Shown: positions 47,541-56,975, counted from the first letter of the stretch. The stretch is 64,000 nucleotides of DNA from Yoonia sp. (GCA_029250945.1 JAQXEG010000009.1:62001-126000), one strand, 5' to 3'. Notes: generated from the sequence alone by a model not told the origin. Numbers and translations are program-made.

Positions 47541-48407
47541 ATGACACCCACATTACGGGCCGCGATCTGGATGATCGGCGCGATCACCGCCTTTACGCTG
47601 ATGGCCGTGGCAGGACGCGCCGCTGCGCTTAACCTCGATACGTTCGAGATCATGTTTTACAGGTCCTGCGTCGGCTTTGCGATTGTGATGGCTTGCGCGG
47701 TGGGCTTTGGCACACTGGATCAGGTCCGCGCTGACAGGCTCGGCCTGCATTTCATCCGCAATGTCGCGCATTTCACAGGCCAAAACCTGTGGTTTTACGC
47801 GATTACCGTGATCCCGCTGGCCCAAGTTTTCGCTTTGGAATTCACAGGCCCCATCTGGGTGATCCTGCTGTCGCCTTTGATCCTGAAGGAACGGATCAGA
47901 CCACTTGGCATCGCCGCCGCGATCATCGGGTTTATCGGCATCTTGCTGGTGGCCAAGCCCGGGGGCACAACAATCAGCCCCGGCATCATCGCCGCGGCGC
48001 TTTGTGCGATTGGATTTGGGCTAACGGCGATATTCACGCGGCTTTTGACCAAGACCCAGACAATCACCTGCATTCTGTTCTATCTGACGGGGATGCAGGC
48101 CATTTTTGGGTTAATCTGCGCGGGTCTCGACGGGGATATGGCGTTACCGACGGCCATTACACTCCCATGGATGATCTTGATCGGGATTGCGGGGCTTACA
48201 GCGCATTTTTGTCTAACCAAGGCGCTGTCCATCGCGCCCGCAACTCTTGTGATGCCGTTGGATTTTCTGCGCTTGCCGATCATCGCAGTGGTGGGAATCA
48301 TCCTATATGCCGAACCCGTCGATATCTGGGTCATTGTGGGTGGTACGCTCATTTTCGCGGGGAATTACGTCAATATCCGTTTTGGACATGCAAAAAGCCC
48401 CAAATAG
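47541..48407 (+). CDS. EamA/DMT family transporter
   Basis: The 288-residue inner-membrane protein has ten membrane helices in two EamA repeats (residues 5-138 and 150-285). The first repeat ends EFTGPIWVILLSPLILKERIRPLGIAAAIIGFIGILLVAKPG. The family exports metabolites and amino acids or imports some nucleotide sugars; no substrate can be assigned. The ATG at 47541 has AAAGGG nearby. It is divergent from the broken gene before it. Confidence 0.85.
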   Translation: MTPTLRAAIWMIGAITAFTLMAVAGRAAALNLDTFEIMFYRSCVGFAIVMACAVGFGTLDQVRADRLGLHFIRNVAHFTGQNLWFYAITVIPLAQVFALEFTGPIWVILLSPLILKERIRPLGIAAAIIGFIGILLVAKPGGTTISPGIIAAALCAIGFGLTAIFTRLLTKTQTITCILFYLTGMQAIFGLICAGLDGDMALPTAITLPWMILIGIAGLTAHFCLTKALSIAPATLVMPLDFLRLPIIAVVGIILYAEPVDIWVIVGGTLIFAGNYVNIRFGHAKSPK

Positions 48408-48451
48408 GCTTGTATTTTTGTGACGCTGGGTCGACGAAAATGCGCTGACGC

Positions 48452-48470
48452 TGCGTCAATAATTGACGCA
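48452..48470. promoter_or_regulatory. Perfect 19-base palindrome before the FadL-like gene
   Basis: TGCGTCAAT-A-ATTGACGCA is a perfect 9+1+9 dyad, 59 bases before the porin ATG. A related TGACGCT half appears twice just upstream (48421 and 48446). It suits a dimeric repressor or activator site and does not look like a terminator. Confidence 0.6.
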
Positions 48471-48528
48471 AACGGCAGCGGGTTTCTGAAGTGACACATC
48501 ACAAACATGCTCATGCAGGGATGAAGAC

Positions 48529-49593
48529 ATGAAAAACACTCTCACAATTGGCGCAGCGCTTTTGCTGACCACATCCGCGGCTTTCGCGGGCGGCATCGAC
48601 CGGTCCGGCCAAAGCATCGGCGCAATCTTTGAAGAAGGTTCCTATGCGGAACTGTCTTACGGTAGCGTCACACCAAGCATCACGGGCTCTATCCTTGGCG
48701 GCAATATTGAATCAGGCAACATCGCACCATCATACGGCCAGCTTGGTCTGGCATATAAGCGTGACGTGAACGATCGCGTTTCTGTTGCATTGATCATCGA
48801 CCAGCCATTCGGCGCAGCCGTTGCCTATGGCGGCACAACATACCCACTGGCCGGCACAAGCGCCGAAGTGAACGCTACTTCGACCACTGCTGTTGGTCGT
48901 TACAAATTCAACGACAATGTCAGCGTCCACTTTGGCCCCCGCTATCTGGCGGCTGATGGCAACTATACATTAGCGGTTGGTGGAGGAACGCTTTACACAT
49001 CCACGTACGAGCAGGGCACAGGGTCCGGTTATGTGGCCGGTGTTGCATATGAGCGTAAAGACATCGCACTGCGCGTTGCACTTACATATTCCAGCGCAAT
49101 TGATCTGGAACTTGAAGGGTCCGCTGGCGATCTGAACGCTACCATGCCAAAATCCTGGAACCTGGATTTCCAATCCGGCGTTGCAGCTGACACGCTTGTC
49201 TTTGGCTCAATCCGCCACGTTGGTTGGAGCAAAGCGGTTATCCGTGACGCCGCATTCGGCGATCTAGTAACTTACGACCAAGACACAACATCCTACACAT
49301 TGGGTGTTGGTCGCAAATTCTCTGACAGCTTCTCTGGCGCACTTTCCGTCGGTTATGAAGAAGAGCAAGGCGGCACAGCCAGCAACCTGGCACCAACAGA
49401 TGGCAACATGAGCATCGGCATTGGCGGCACATACACAATGGACACCGGCATCGCGCTGACAGGCGGCATCCGCTACGTCATGACAGGTGACGCGTCCAGC
49501 GATGTGCCAATATCTCAGACAGAAGAGACACCGTCCGACTTTAGCGACAACTCCGCTATCGCGATCGGCCTGAAGGTTGCTTATTCTTTCTAA
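48529..49593 (+). CDS. FadL/OmpP1-type outer membrane porin
   Basis: The 354-residue precursor has a signal peptide MKNTLTIGAALLLTTSAAFA cut before GGIDRSGQS. That N-terminal plug-like start (DRSGQSIGAIFEEGSYAELSY) is typical of OMPP1/FadL/TodX proteins. The rest alternates strands of a beta barrel and ends in aromatic-capped SDNSAIAIGLKVAYSF. The family carries long-chain fatty acids or other hydrophobic compounds across the outer membrane. Strong codon bias suggests high expression. A strong terminator follows. Confidence 0.88.
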   Translation: MKNTLTIGAALLLTTSAAFAGGIDRSGQSIGAIFEEGSYAELSYGSVTPSITGSILGGNIESGNIAPSYGQLGLAYKRDVNDRVSVALIIDQPFGAAVAYGGTTYPLAGTSAEVNATSTTAVGRYKFNDNVSVHFGPRYLAADGNYTLAVGGGTLYTSTYEQGTGSGYVAGVAYERKDIALRVALTYSSAIDLELEGSAGDLNATMPKSWNLDFQSGVAADTLVFGSIRHVGWSKAVIRDAAFGDLVTYDQDTTSYTLGVGRKFSDSFSGALSVGYEEEQGGTASNLAPTDGNMSIGIGGTYTMDTGIALTGGIRYVMTGDASSDVPISQTEETPSDFSDNSAIAIGLKVAYSF

Positions 49594-49613
49594 GCCTTTC
49601 TGACGTAATCATG

Positions 49614-49645
49614 AAAAAGCCCCACCAATTTGGTGGGGCTTTTTT
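49614..49645 (+). terminator. Rho-independent terminator after the porin gene
   Basis: A 14-bp stem (AAAAAGCCCCACCA with TGGTGGGGCTTTTT) and a 3-base loop are followed by a T-run. The A-rich left arm makes it usable from both strands, but only the rightward gene needs it. Confidence 0.92.
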
Positions 49646-49697
49646 GTTGCGCAAGAAACGGATTGAATTGCAGCGCAGGCTTAGCCACTAACCGCGG

Positions 49698-50606
49698 ATG
49701 CAAGTTCAAAAAACAATCTCTGCCCAAGCTTGGTTCGAGCTGATGATCCTTTCGCTCATTTGGGGCGGGTCGTTTTTGTCAATCCGTGTGGCCTTGGATG
49801 AAATCGGCCCGCTAACGGCCGTCGCACACCGCACAGGTTGGGCCATGCTGATCCTGTGGGCCTATGTCGTGATCCGCCACTTACCGATCCCCACATCGCC
49901 TCACATCTGGCTGGCGTTTCTGGCGATGGGCGTGTTGAACAACGTGATCCCGTTTTCATTGATGGCGTGGGGGCAGTTGCATATTGAAACGGGCCTGACA
50001 TCAATCCTGAATGCGTCCACGGCGATTTTCGGTGTCATTGCGGCGGCAATCTTCTTCGCGGACGAACGGCTGTCAACGCGCAAGGTCGTGGGCGTCACGC
50101 TTGGGTTTTTCGGGGTCGCCACGGCGACTGGTCTGTCATCATTGGCCAGCTTTGACGTGCGCAGCCTTGGCCAGCTGGCCGTGATCGGCGGCACAATCTC
50201 CTATGCTTTGGCAGGCGTTTGGGCGCGCAAGATATTGTCGGGCCTCCCGCCACAGATCGCAGCCGCGGGCATGGTCACAGGGGCAAGTATCATCATGATC
50301 CCAATGGCTTGGATCGTCGAAGGACCGATCAGCCTATCATTGAAAACCGACACTTGGATAGCTATCGGCTATTATGCTATCGCTGCAACTGCGCTGGCCT
50401 ATCTGCTTTATTATCGCGTCCTGGCCATGGCGGGATCGGGCAATTTGATGCTCTGCACCTTATTGATCGCACCCGTCGCTATCGTCCTTGGCGCCCTTGT
50501 GCTGGATGAGGCGTTGCCAACCCGCTCCTATGTCGGCTTTGCGCTACTTGCCGCGGGCTTGGTCATTCTTGATGGGCGTCTGCTAGCCCGTCTAAAACGG
50601 CCCTAG
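49698..50606 (+). CDS. EamA/DMT family transporter
   Basis: The 302-residue protein has ten membrane helices in two EamA repeats. The start of the first reads LMILSLIWGGSFLSIRVALDEI, and its end IAAAIFFADERLSTRKVVGVTLGFFGVA. It is only distantly like the transporter at 47541. The substrate is unknown. Its 3' end overlaps lpxB on the other strand by 44 bases, the longest convergent overlap in the window. Confidence 0.85.
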   Translation: MQVQKTISAQAWFELMILSLIWGGSFLSIRVALDEIGPLTAVAHRTGWAMLILWAYVVIRHLPIPTSPHIWLAFLAMGVLNNVIPFSLMAWGQLHIETGLTSILNASTAIFGVIAAAIFFADERLSTRKVVGVTLGFFGVATATGLSSLASFDVRSLGQLAVIGGTISYALAGVWARKILSGLPPQIAAAGMVTGASIIMIPMAWIVEGPISLSLKTDTWIAIGYYAIAATALAYLLYYRVLAMAGSGNLMLCTLLIAPVAIVLGALVLDEALPTRSYVGFALLAAGLVILDGRLLARLKRP

Positions 50607-51699
50607 CCGCCCGCAGCCCCGGCGCATCACCACCCTGCCCGAGCCGTTCCATTGTGGTTGCCATCGCGGCCATTTGCCCGCTGGGGTCGTCCAGCACAGC
50701 CAACGCGGCGTCGGCAATCGCAGCTGGTTCACAATCTTTGCCGATGAATTCGGGGATCACGCGGGTGTCGCTGACCAAATTCACCAATGTGACCGTGTCC
50801 ACCAACAACATGCGCGAGATGATTACACGACTGAGCCACGCCATATCGTAGGCGATGACCATAGGTGTGGTGTTCGTCGCCAATTCCAACGAGACAGTGC
50901 CAGAGGCAGCAACCGCCATATCCGCAGCCGCAAACAACCCCGCCTTGGCGTCGCGTTGATCCGCATCCAGCACCTGCACCGGCACGTCCCAATCGGCCAC
51001 GGTATCGCGCACGATCTGGGTGACATTGGCCGTTGTGGGGATTGCGAACCGTGCGGTGGGATGGCGGGCGGTTATCAGGGCTGCCACTTCGCCAAAGCGC
51101 GGCAAAAGCCGGGATACTTCGCCCCGACGACTTCCGGGAAGCAGCATGATCAACGGGCCATCGCCGTACCAAGAAGCAGCCTGATCCGGGGTTGCCATCG
51201 GATCGGTGACCACAGGATGCCCGACAAAGTCACAGCGCATCCCAGCGGCCTGCATGAACGGCGGCTCAAACGGGAATAGCGCCAGCACCTGATCAATATG
51301 CTTGGCCATCTTGGCCGCGCGGTTTGGCCGCCACGCCCACACGGTCGGGGCCACATAATGCACACAGCGAATATCGGACCCTGCCTTGACCAGCTTCGCC
51401 ACGCGCAGTCCGAAATCGGGACTGTCGATTGTGACCAGCACATCAGGCTTGGTGTCAAGCACGGCCTGCGCCATGTCATGCACACGGGCCTTAAGCGCAC
51501 GGTATTTAGGTAGGATTTCCGCCAACCCCATCACCGAAAGCTCATCCATCAGAAAACGGGATTGTAGCCCCTGCGCCTGCATCAGCGGGCCACCCACACC
51601 GTCAAATGTGATGTCCGGCACAAGCGACGCAAGGCCGGTCATCAGCGCGGCCCCCAGCTTATCACCTGACGCCTCGCCTGCGATGACAAAGACGCGCAT
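50563..51699 (-). CDS. lpxB: Lipid-A-disaccharide synthase
   Basis: The 378-residue glycosyltransferase starts RVFVIAGEASGDKLGAAL, the LpxB signature. It shows the GVGGPLMQAQGLQS, YVAPTVWAWRPNRAAKM and LLLPGSRRGEVSRLLP blocks. It joins two acylated glucosamine units to make the lipid A backbone. It overlaps lpxI by one base and is the last gene of the envelope cluster. Confidence 0.96.
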   Translation of the reverse strand: MRVFVIAGEASGDKLGAALMTGLASLVPDITFDGVGGPLMQAQGLQSRFLMDELSVMGLAEILPKYRALKARVHDMAQAVLDTKPDVLVTIDSPDFGLRVAKLVKAGSDIRCVHYVAPTVWAWRPNRAAKMAKHIDQVLALFPFEPPFMQAAGMRCDFVGHPVVTDPMATPDQAASWYGDGPLIMLLPGSRRGEVSRLLPRFGEVAALITARHPTARFAIPTTANVTQIVRDTVADWDVPVQVLDADQRDAKAGLFAAADMAVAASGTVSLELATNTTPMVIAYDMAWLSRVIISRMLLVDTVTLVNLVSDTRVIPEFIGKDCEPAAIADAALAVLDDPSGQMAAMATTMERLGQGGDAPGLRAARAVLDGLADAHQE

Positions 51700-52478
51700 C
51701 AGTTTTCGGTCTCAGGGCGGATCCACAGCACCTTGCCCGCAGCGTTCAGAATATCCAGCACATCGGGTTGGTGCAGAACCATGACACCACCCGCCGTGAT
51801 GACGATGCCATCTAACCCTGCATCCACGACCGCCTGCGCCGTATCTGGGCCAATCACGGGCAAATCGGCGCGGCGGTCTTGCGTCGGCTTCGGCGCCTTA
51901 TACAAAATGCCGCTTTCTGCAATCACGGTGCCAAGCATGGCGTCAGTACCCTGAGGCCCCTCTTCTGCCAGCAATTTTGCGCCTTGAATCACACAGGCCT
52001 GTCCACGGTCCAATGCGCCCAGCTTGGCGATCACACGCTCGCCCAGCACAGCTTCGGCCATCATTTCGCCGTTGGGTTTCTGCGCCGTTGGCACCCCCGC
52101 GAAGGGCAGTAACGCTGGCACCAGCGTGTGCGCCGCGACAATGATCAGGCCGTGCGCCTCAATGATCTGCATCAAGGCCCGCAATGCGCCATCATCGCCT
52201 TGAGCCATCGCCGCTTGGATCACGGGCACAAGCGGGCGGGTCGCGGCATCAATCTCGGTGGGATCAATTTGCGGACGCTTCACAGCACCGGCAAGGCAAA
52301 CGCGGGTCACGCCGCGTTGCGTCAGATCGGCCAGAAAACTGCCCAGATGTTCCAGCCGGAATGTCACATCCACCGTCAGATCAGGCACGAACCCATCAAG
52401 CGCACAGATCATATCCACGTCAGTCGCGGCGGCAATCGCAGGCGGTAACCCACCCGTTCCGGCAATTAGCGCCAGCAT
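51699..52478 (-). CDS. lpxI: LpxI, UDP-2,3-diacylglucosamine pyrophosphatase
   Basis: The 259-residue protein is LpxI (DUF1009), which replaces LpxH in alphaproteobacteria. Blocks are LALIAGTGGLPPAIA at the start, GVTRVCLAGAVKRP, GALDRGQACVIQ and the C-terminal catalytic region with DLPVIGPDTAQAVVDAGLDGIVITAGGVMVL. It makes lipid X from UDP-diacylglucosamine. It overlaps lpxA and lpxB by one base each, so the three steps are translated together. Confidence 0.94.
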   Translation of the reverse strand: MLALIAGTGGLPPAIAAATDVDMICALDGFVPDLTVDVTFRLEHLGSFLADLTQRGVTRVCLAGAVKRPQIDPTEIDAATRPLVPVIQAAMAQGDDGALRALMQIIEAHGLIIVAAHTLVPALLPFAGVPTAQKPNGEMMAEAVLGERVIAKLGALDRGQACVIQGAKLLAEEGPQGTDAMLGTVIAESGILYKAPKPTQDRRADLPVIGPDTAQAVVDAGLDGIVITAGGVMVLHQPDVLDILNAAGKVLWIRPETEN

Positions 52479-53260
52479 CAGCTTGGTGTCAGGAAATTAC
52501 GGTCGGTTTCACCCATGATGAAATCAACCATCTGCTGCACATAGGCGCTGTCGGTGTCATCGGCCAGCCGCGCGGCACGCTCATGAAACGTGCCATCACC
52601 ATCCTTGAGCATCTGGAACGCCGCACGCAGCGCTGTGATATCGGACCGTGCCACACCTTTGCGTTTCAAGCCCACAAGGTTCAACCCATCCAGTTTACCC
52701 CGTGGCCCCATCACAAGCCCGTGCGGCACAACGTCGTTCGTGACCATCGACAATGCCCCGATAATCGCGCCCTGCCCGATACGGACAAATTGGTGAATGC
52801 CGCAAAGCCCGCCAATGATCACGTCATCCGCGATGATGCAATGCCCCGCAACAGCGCTGGAATTCACCACGATCACGCGGTCGCCGATATGGGCATCATG
52901 GGCAATGTGGCAACCAGCCATAAACAGACCATCGTCGCCAATCCGCGTCTCTGATCCGCCGCCAGCAGTGCCAGTGTTGATCGTCACATGTTCCCGAATA
53001 CGGTTACGCTTGCCGATCCGCAGCCGTGTCTTTTCGCCGGCAAATTTCTTGTCTTGGGGAATTTCACCAATCACAGAAAACGAAAAAATGACGGTCTCAT
53101 CGCCGATATGCGTATCCCCAGCGATCACGACATGTGATTTCAGTTCAACCCCCTGCCCAAGCACCACTTCTCCACCGATCACACAAAATGGCCCGATGCG
53201 GACGTCCGCGCCGATTGTGGCACCATCTTCGATCACGGCAGACGGATGGATATTTGTCAT
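52478..53260 (-). CDS. lpxA: UDP-N-acetylglucosamine acyltransferase
   Basis: The 260-residue acyltransferase is a left-handed beta helix of hexapeptide repeats with a helical C-terminus. The likely catalytic histidine is about H121 in MAGCHIAHDAHIGD. GHVVIAGDT-like and GLNLVGLKRKGVARSDI segments match LpxA. It starts lipid A synthesis by acylating UDP-GlcNAc at O-3. The gene overlaps fabZ by one base. Confidence 0.96.
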   Translation of the reverse strand: MTNIHPSAVIEDGATIGADVRIGPFCVIGGEVVLGQGVELKSHVVIAGDTHIGDETVIFSFSVIGEIPQDKKFAGEKTRLRIGKRNRIREHVTINTGTAGGGSETRIGDDGLFMAGCHIAHDAHIGDRVIVVNSSAVAGHCIIADDVIIGGLCGIHQFVRIGQGAIIGALSMVTNDVVPHGLVMGPRGKLDGLNLVGLKRKGVARSDITALRAAFQMLKDGDGTFHERAARLADDTDSAYVQQMVDFIMGETDRNFLTPS

Positions 53261-53721
53261 CAGGATTTCAGATCCATCATCGCGGTGAACTCTGCCTCGG
53301 CGGCTAGTTCGCCCTCGACCGTGGCGACGCCTTTGAATTTCCAGACCTTGCCACCAGGTTTGCCGCGGGTCGTTTCCAGCTTCATCTCAAGCACGTCACC
53401 CGGCACAACCATGCGGCGGAATTTGCAGTTATCAATTGCCATGAAATAGACATTCAGATTGTCATCAACCAACCCAAGGCTGGTGCCGACCATCACGGCG
53501 GCTGTCTGCGCCATCGCCTCGACAATTGTGACGCCGGGCATGATGGGGTTGCCGGGGAAATGTCCTTGAAAATGGGGTTCATTCATCGTGACATTCTTGA
53601 TGCCAACGGCCGAATTGATGCCGTCGATATCGCGAACCTTATCCACCAAAAGGAACGGATAGCGGTGTGGGATGATCTGTTGGATCAGCTTGATATCAGC
53701 GGTTGTCGGCGTGTCGGTCAT
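53260..53721 (-). CDS. fabZ: 3-hydroxyacyl-ACP dehydratase FabZ
   Basis: The 153-residue hot-dog-fold enzyme has the catalytic histidine H54 in [24 protein letters not shown]. It starts [29 protein letters not shown]. It dehydrates 3-hydroxyacyl-ACP for fatty acid synthesis, competing with LpxA for substrate, which fits their coupling here. A longer frame upstream into the gap has no protein character. Confidence 0.95.
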   Translation of the reverse strand: MTDTPTTADIKLIQQIIPHRYPFLLVDKVRDIDGINSAVGIKNVTMNEPHFQGHFPGNPIMPGVTIVEAMAQTAAVMVGTSLGLVDDNLNVYFMAIDNCKFRRMVVPGDVLEMKLETTRGKPGGKVWKFKGVATVEGELAAEAEFTAMMDLKS

Positions 53722-53790
53722 ACGAATGGGTCCATTTAATAAGTCTGCGCTATCCCTAGCAAAACCGCGCCATTCCAGCAAGGGAACCCG

Positions 53791-54333
53791 TTAGTTGTCG
53801 ACCGTCGATCCATCACCCAGCACCGCATCAATCCGCGCAACGGCAGCAGCTGTCATATCAACCGAGCTGTGGCTGAGGAAAACAATCCGCTGGTCGAGGA
53901 CAGCAACCGCGCCGCGTTCCAGCATAAGATCGCCCAGAATGGTGCCCACGGCCTCTAGGAACACGCGAGGTCCAGCATCACGATCCGCCTCGAACGCCGC
54001 AATCGCGGCATCGCGGGCGCGACGGATCCCTTGGACGCGCTGATCAAACTCTGCCGCTGCGGCGCGGAAATCAGCGGACTCCATCGTCGGGCGCCGCTCG
54101 GTCAGCTCTTGTTCTTCTGCCGTTAGGGCCGCGGTGATCTTCTCATTCTCGTCCTGCAAGGCCCGCGCACGTTCCTCAAGATTAGCGGCAATACGGCGCC
54201 CGTATTGTGTGGCGCGATACAGCTCTTCCGTATCGACCACCACAATCGCAGCCGCCGCAGATGGCGCATCTTGGGCCGCGGCAGATGTTAACCCGCCAAA
54301 GGCCAACATCAGGCCAAGAAAACAGGCGCGCAT
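53791..54333 (-). CDS. OmpH/Skp family periplasmic chaperone
   Basis: The 180-residue precursor has a signal peptide MRACFLGLMLAFGGLTSAAA, cut before QDAPSAAA. A small beta body (IVVVDTEELYRATQYGRR) follows, then a long coiled-coil (ERARALQDENEKITAALTAEEQELTERR), and it ends with the returning strand VAVLDQRIVFLSHSSVDMT. Skp-type trimers hold unfolded outer-membrane proteins for BamA, encoded just upstream with a one-base overlap. Confidence 0.92.
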   Translation of the reverse strand: MRACFLGLMLAFGGLTSAAAQDAPSAAAAIVVVDTEELYRATQYGRRIAANLEERARALQDENEKITAALTAEEQELTERRPTMESADFRAAAAEFDQRVQGIRRARDAAIAAFEADRDAGPRVFLEAVGTILGDLMLERGAVAVLDQRIVFLSHSSVDMTAAAVARIDAVLGDGSTVDN

Positions 54334-56651
54334 CAGAAGCTGGTCGAGATGGTCATGTCAAACGACTCGGTGTTGTCAAACTCCTGTGCGTCAAGCGCCT
54401 CGGTGAAGTTGAACCGTAACGGGCCAAGCGGCGTTGTCCAGAAGATCGACAAACCAGCCACGGTGCGACCCGTGAAATCATTGTACAACACGTTGGTGCC
54501 AGCGGGTGGCGTGCGGCCGATGTCCCAGACAGATCCAAAGTCGATGAACGCACCGCCGGTGATGCCATATTCGCTTGGCAAACCGATCGGGAATTCCGCC
54601 TCAAGCCGGGCAACCGCAAACATATTGCCGCCTAGCGCGTCATCCGACACCGCGTCGCGTGGGCCAATCCCACCCGGCTCAAACCCGCGCATCAGGCTGC
54701 TACCGAGGAAAAAGCGGTCTGTGATCCGACTGTCCCCGCTGGAGAAGTTCAAAAGGCCAGCCTCAAGCGTGGCGCGCAGGGTGACTTCCTCGTTCAGGAC
54801 CTTGGTCTCTGCTGCGGCAGTTGCGGTTGTTTTGATGTATTGCGCATCGCCAAAGCCGAATTCCTGACCAAAGCGCAGCAGCACACCTGCGTTGGGATTC
54901 AACCCCGTACGGCGGGTGTCAAAGCTGTAGGAATAGCCAAGCGAGTTGGCACCAATACCGCCCTGTGCGGCGTCTTCAAAAATCAGCGCACTGGCATCCG
55001 TATCCACATCCGTAATGTCGGTGTAACTGAATGCGTAATGGACGGACAGACGTCCGTTTTCGCTGACGGGAAAGCCGAACGTTGGCTGGAATGTGAATTC
55101 CTCGGTGTCATACAGCGCGTTTTCATTGTCCGTGGTCTGGTAGCTGAGGTTCAGACCAAAGCCCAAATCACGGCCCAAAAACTGTGGCTCTTGGAAAGAG
55201 AAGTTCAGCTTGCGGTTACTTTCGCCAGTCGACAGTTGGACGTTGACGTTCTGCCCCCGCCCCAAGAAGTTCCGCTGGCGATACGCAGCTACAAGGCCAA
55301 GACCCGTGTCAGAATTATAGTTCGCGCCAAAGGAGAGCGAACCGGTATTCGCCTCGTCCACGTCGACGTCCACAATCACTCGGTCAGATGACGACCCTTC
55401 GCGCGCATCAACGCGGGCATTCGCGAAAAAGCCAAGCGCACGGATGCGTTCCGCGCTTTCACGAATTTGGCGCGGGTTGAAAGGGTCACCCTCAACCGTG
55501 CGGAATTGGTTGCGCACAACGCGGTCCAGCGTGGTGTTGTTACCCTCAATATCAATCCGCTCAACAAAAATGCGGGGGCCGCGCACCAGCGCAAATTCTA
55601 TATCGAGCGTCAAGTCGCGGTCGTTGCGGGAAATGCGTGGATCAACCTGCACGAAGTTCAGACCTTGGCGAATGGCAAAACGTTCCAAACGCGCGATTTC
55701 CAGATCAATCACGGCAGGAGAATAGGTCACGCCACGACGCAAGCGCAGCTCATCCTCGAATAAGGCAGCGTCCGCTTCTGGCAATTCGCTGGTGACAGAA
55801 ACATCGCCAAATGTGAACGCCTGCCCCTCTTGCACGTTGAAGGTGATCAAATAAGCATCGCGCTCAGCGGTCAGGGACACGTCGACGTTCTGCACCTCAA
55901 AATCCACGAAGCCACGGGATTGGTAAAAATCTGTCAGCGCACGGCGGTCGAATGCGATGCGGTCCTCAACAAACGTATCGCGCGAAATGATTGCCCGCAG
56001 GATACCCGCTTGCTTGGTTTCCAGGACACGGCGCAGGCGTCCTTCGGAATAGGTACGGTTGCCAACGAATGAAATCCGCTCAATCTCTGTCACGCCAGCC
56101 TCTGACACGGTGAACACAAGGTCGACGCGGTTGTCGGCACGGCGAATGATGCTGGGGCGCACGATCGCGTTGATGCGGCCCTTGCTCGCGTAAACTTCGG
56201 TGATGGCGGCGGTGTCAGCCTCTGCCTGTGCTGGCTTGTACGCGCGGCGCGGCCGGGATTGTACGACGGCCAGCAGGTCGGCATCGCGGACCTTGATATT
56301 GCCCTCAACACTGATCCGGTTCAAGGTCGGGCGCTCAACCACGTTAATCACAAGCGTTCCGCCGCGGGTCGTCACATCGACCGTCTCAAACAGGCCCGAT
56401 CCGCGGATACGCTGGGCCGCATCGTTCAATTCGCCCGCACTGACGGTCGCACCACGGGTGATTCCCGCGAATGTCAGGATCGTGCCATCCTCAACCCGCT
56501 GGTTGCCGTCGATCTGCACCGCGTTGAAGGTGAAGTTTTGGGCGTTGGACTGGGTCGCGAAAACCGCGCCAAACCCCAGTAACAAAACGAAAAATAGCCG
56601 TTGCAGTGGCAAAGCAAGTTTCGCATCTGCGCGTGTTTGGACACGGTTCAT
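54333..56651 (-). CDS. bamA: BamA, outer membrane assembly factor
   Basis: The 772-residue precursor has a signal peptide (residues 18-38, ATQSNAQ), five POTRA domains to about residue 430, and a C-terminal beta barrel with the lid-loop signature SSLMRGFEPGGIGPRD (VRGF-type motif). It ends in aromatic SFDMTISTSF, the outer-membrane sorting end. It inserts barrel proteins into the outer membrane. It follows rseP and a small gene, with a terminator hairpin just upstream. Confidence 0.97.
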   Translation of the reverse strand: MNRVQTRADAKLALPLQRLFFVLLLGFGAVFATQSNAQNFTFNAVQIDGNQRVEDGTILTFAGITRGATVSAGELNDAAQRIRGSGLFETVDVTTRGGTLVINVVERPTLNRISVEGNIKVRDADLLAVVQSRPRRAYKPAQAEADTAAITEVYASKGRINAIVRPSIIRRADNRVDLVFTVSEAGVTEIERISFVGNRTYSEGRLRRVLETKQAGILRAIISRDTFVEDRIAFDRRALTDFYQSRGFVDFEVQNVDVSLTAERDAYLITFNVQEGQAFTFGDVSVTSELPEADAALFEDELRLRRGVTYSPAVIDLEIARLERFAIRQGLNFVQVDPRISRNDRDLTLDIEFALVRGPRIFVERIDIEGNNTTLDRVVRNQFRTVEGDPFNPRQIRESAERIRALGFFANARVDAREGSSSDRVIVDVDVDEANTGSLSFGANYNSDTGLGLVAAYRQRNFLGRGQNVNVQLSTGESNRKLNFSFQEPQFLGRDLGFGLNLSYQTTDNENALYDTEEFTFQPTFGFPVSENGRLSVHYAFSYTDITDVDTDASALIFEDAAQGGIGANSLGYSYSFDTRRTGLNPNAGVLLRFGQEFGFGDAQYIKTTATAAAETKVLNEEVTLRATLEAGLLNFSSGDSRITDRFFLGSSLMRGFEPGGIGPRDAVSDDALGGNMFAVARLEAEFPIGLPSEYGITGGAFIDFGSVWDIGRTPPAGTNVLYNDFTGRTVAGLSIFWTTPLGPLRFNFTEALDAQEFDNTESFDMTISTSF

Positions 56652-56722
56652 GATTTTCGCCTGTTTTTAACATACCGTTACACCCGAATTACCCATTCTG
56701 GACAGGGTTGTCAAAACGAACA

Positions 56723-56744
56723 AGCGCACCCCGAAGGGTGCGCT
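56723..56744 (-). terminator. TTCG-loop hairpin after the 41-residue gene
   Basis: A 9-bp perfect stem AGCGCACCC / GGGTGCGCT closes a loop that reads TTCG on the minus strand, an extra-stable tetraloop. It is followed there by TGTTCGTTTTGAC. It probably ends the small transcript before bamA. Confidence 0.75.
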
Positions 56745-56775
56745 GCGATCAAGTCCACGTCACATGTGAAGCGAT

Positions 56776-56901
56776 TTAGATAAGGGCGGTGTACGACCCG
56801 GCATAAAGTGCGGCGACAAACGCCCCAATCATCATCAGACGATCCATGTTCAGACCCACCAAAAAGGATAGTCCTTTGTAACCTTGGCTAAGTGTTTGCA
56901 T
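56776..56901 (-). CDS. 41-residue membrane protein between rseP and bamA
   Basis: A 41-codon frame has a strong AAGGAG ribosome site 8-9 bases before its ATG. It starts MQTLSQGYKGLSFLVGLN, has one membrane helix (MMIGAFVAALYAGSYTALI) and ends at the membrane face. The ribosome site, a stable hairpin 31 bases after the stop and its clean intergenic position support it as real. I recall short proteins of similar form in Rhodobacteraceae, function unknown. Confidence 0.75.
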   Translation of the reverse strand: MQTLSQGYKGLSFLVGLNMDRLMMIGAFVAALYAGSYTALI

Positions 56902-56975
56902 GTCCAAAACTCCTTGTGCGTTGAACGTGAGGTATTGATCAATCAAGGCACGAATGTGGCAGAGCTATGACGGTT

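Noticed and set aside
52184-52954. A 256-codon plus-strand frame across lpxI and lpxA
   Set aside because: Both minus-strand genes are complete and conserved; the frame is a composition effect.
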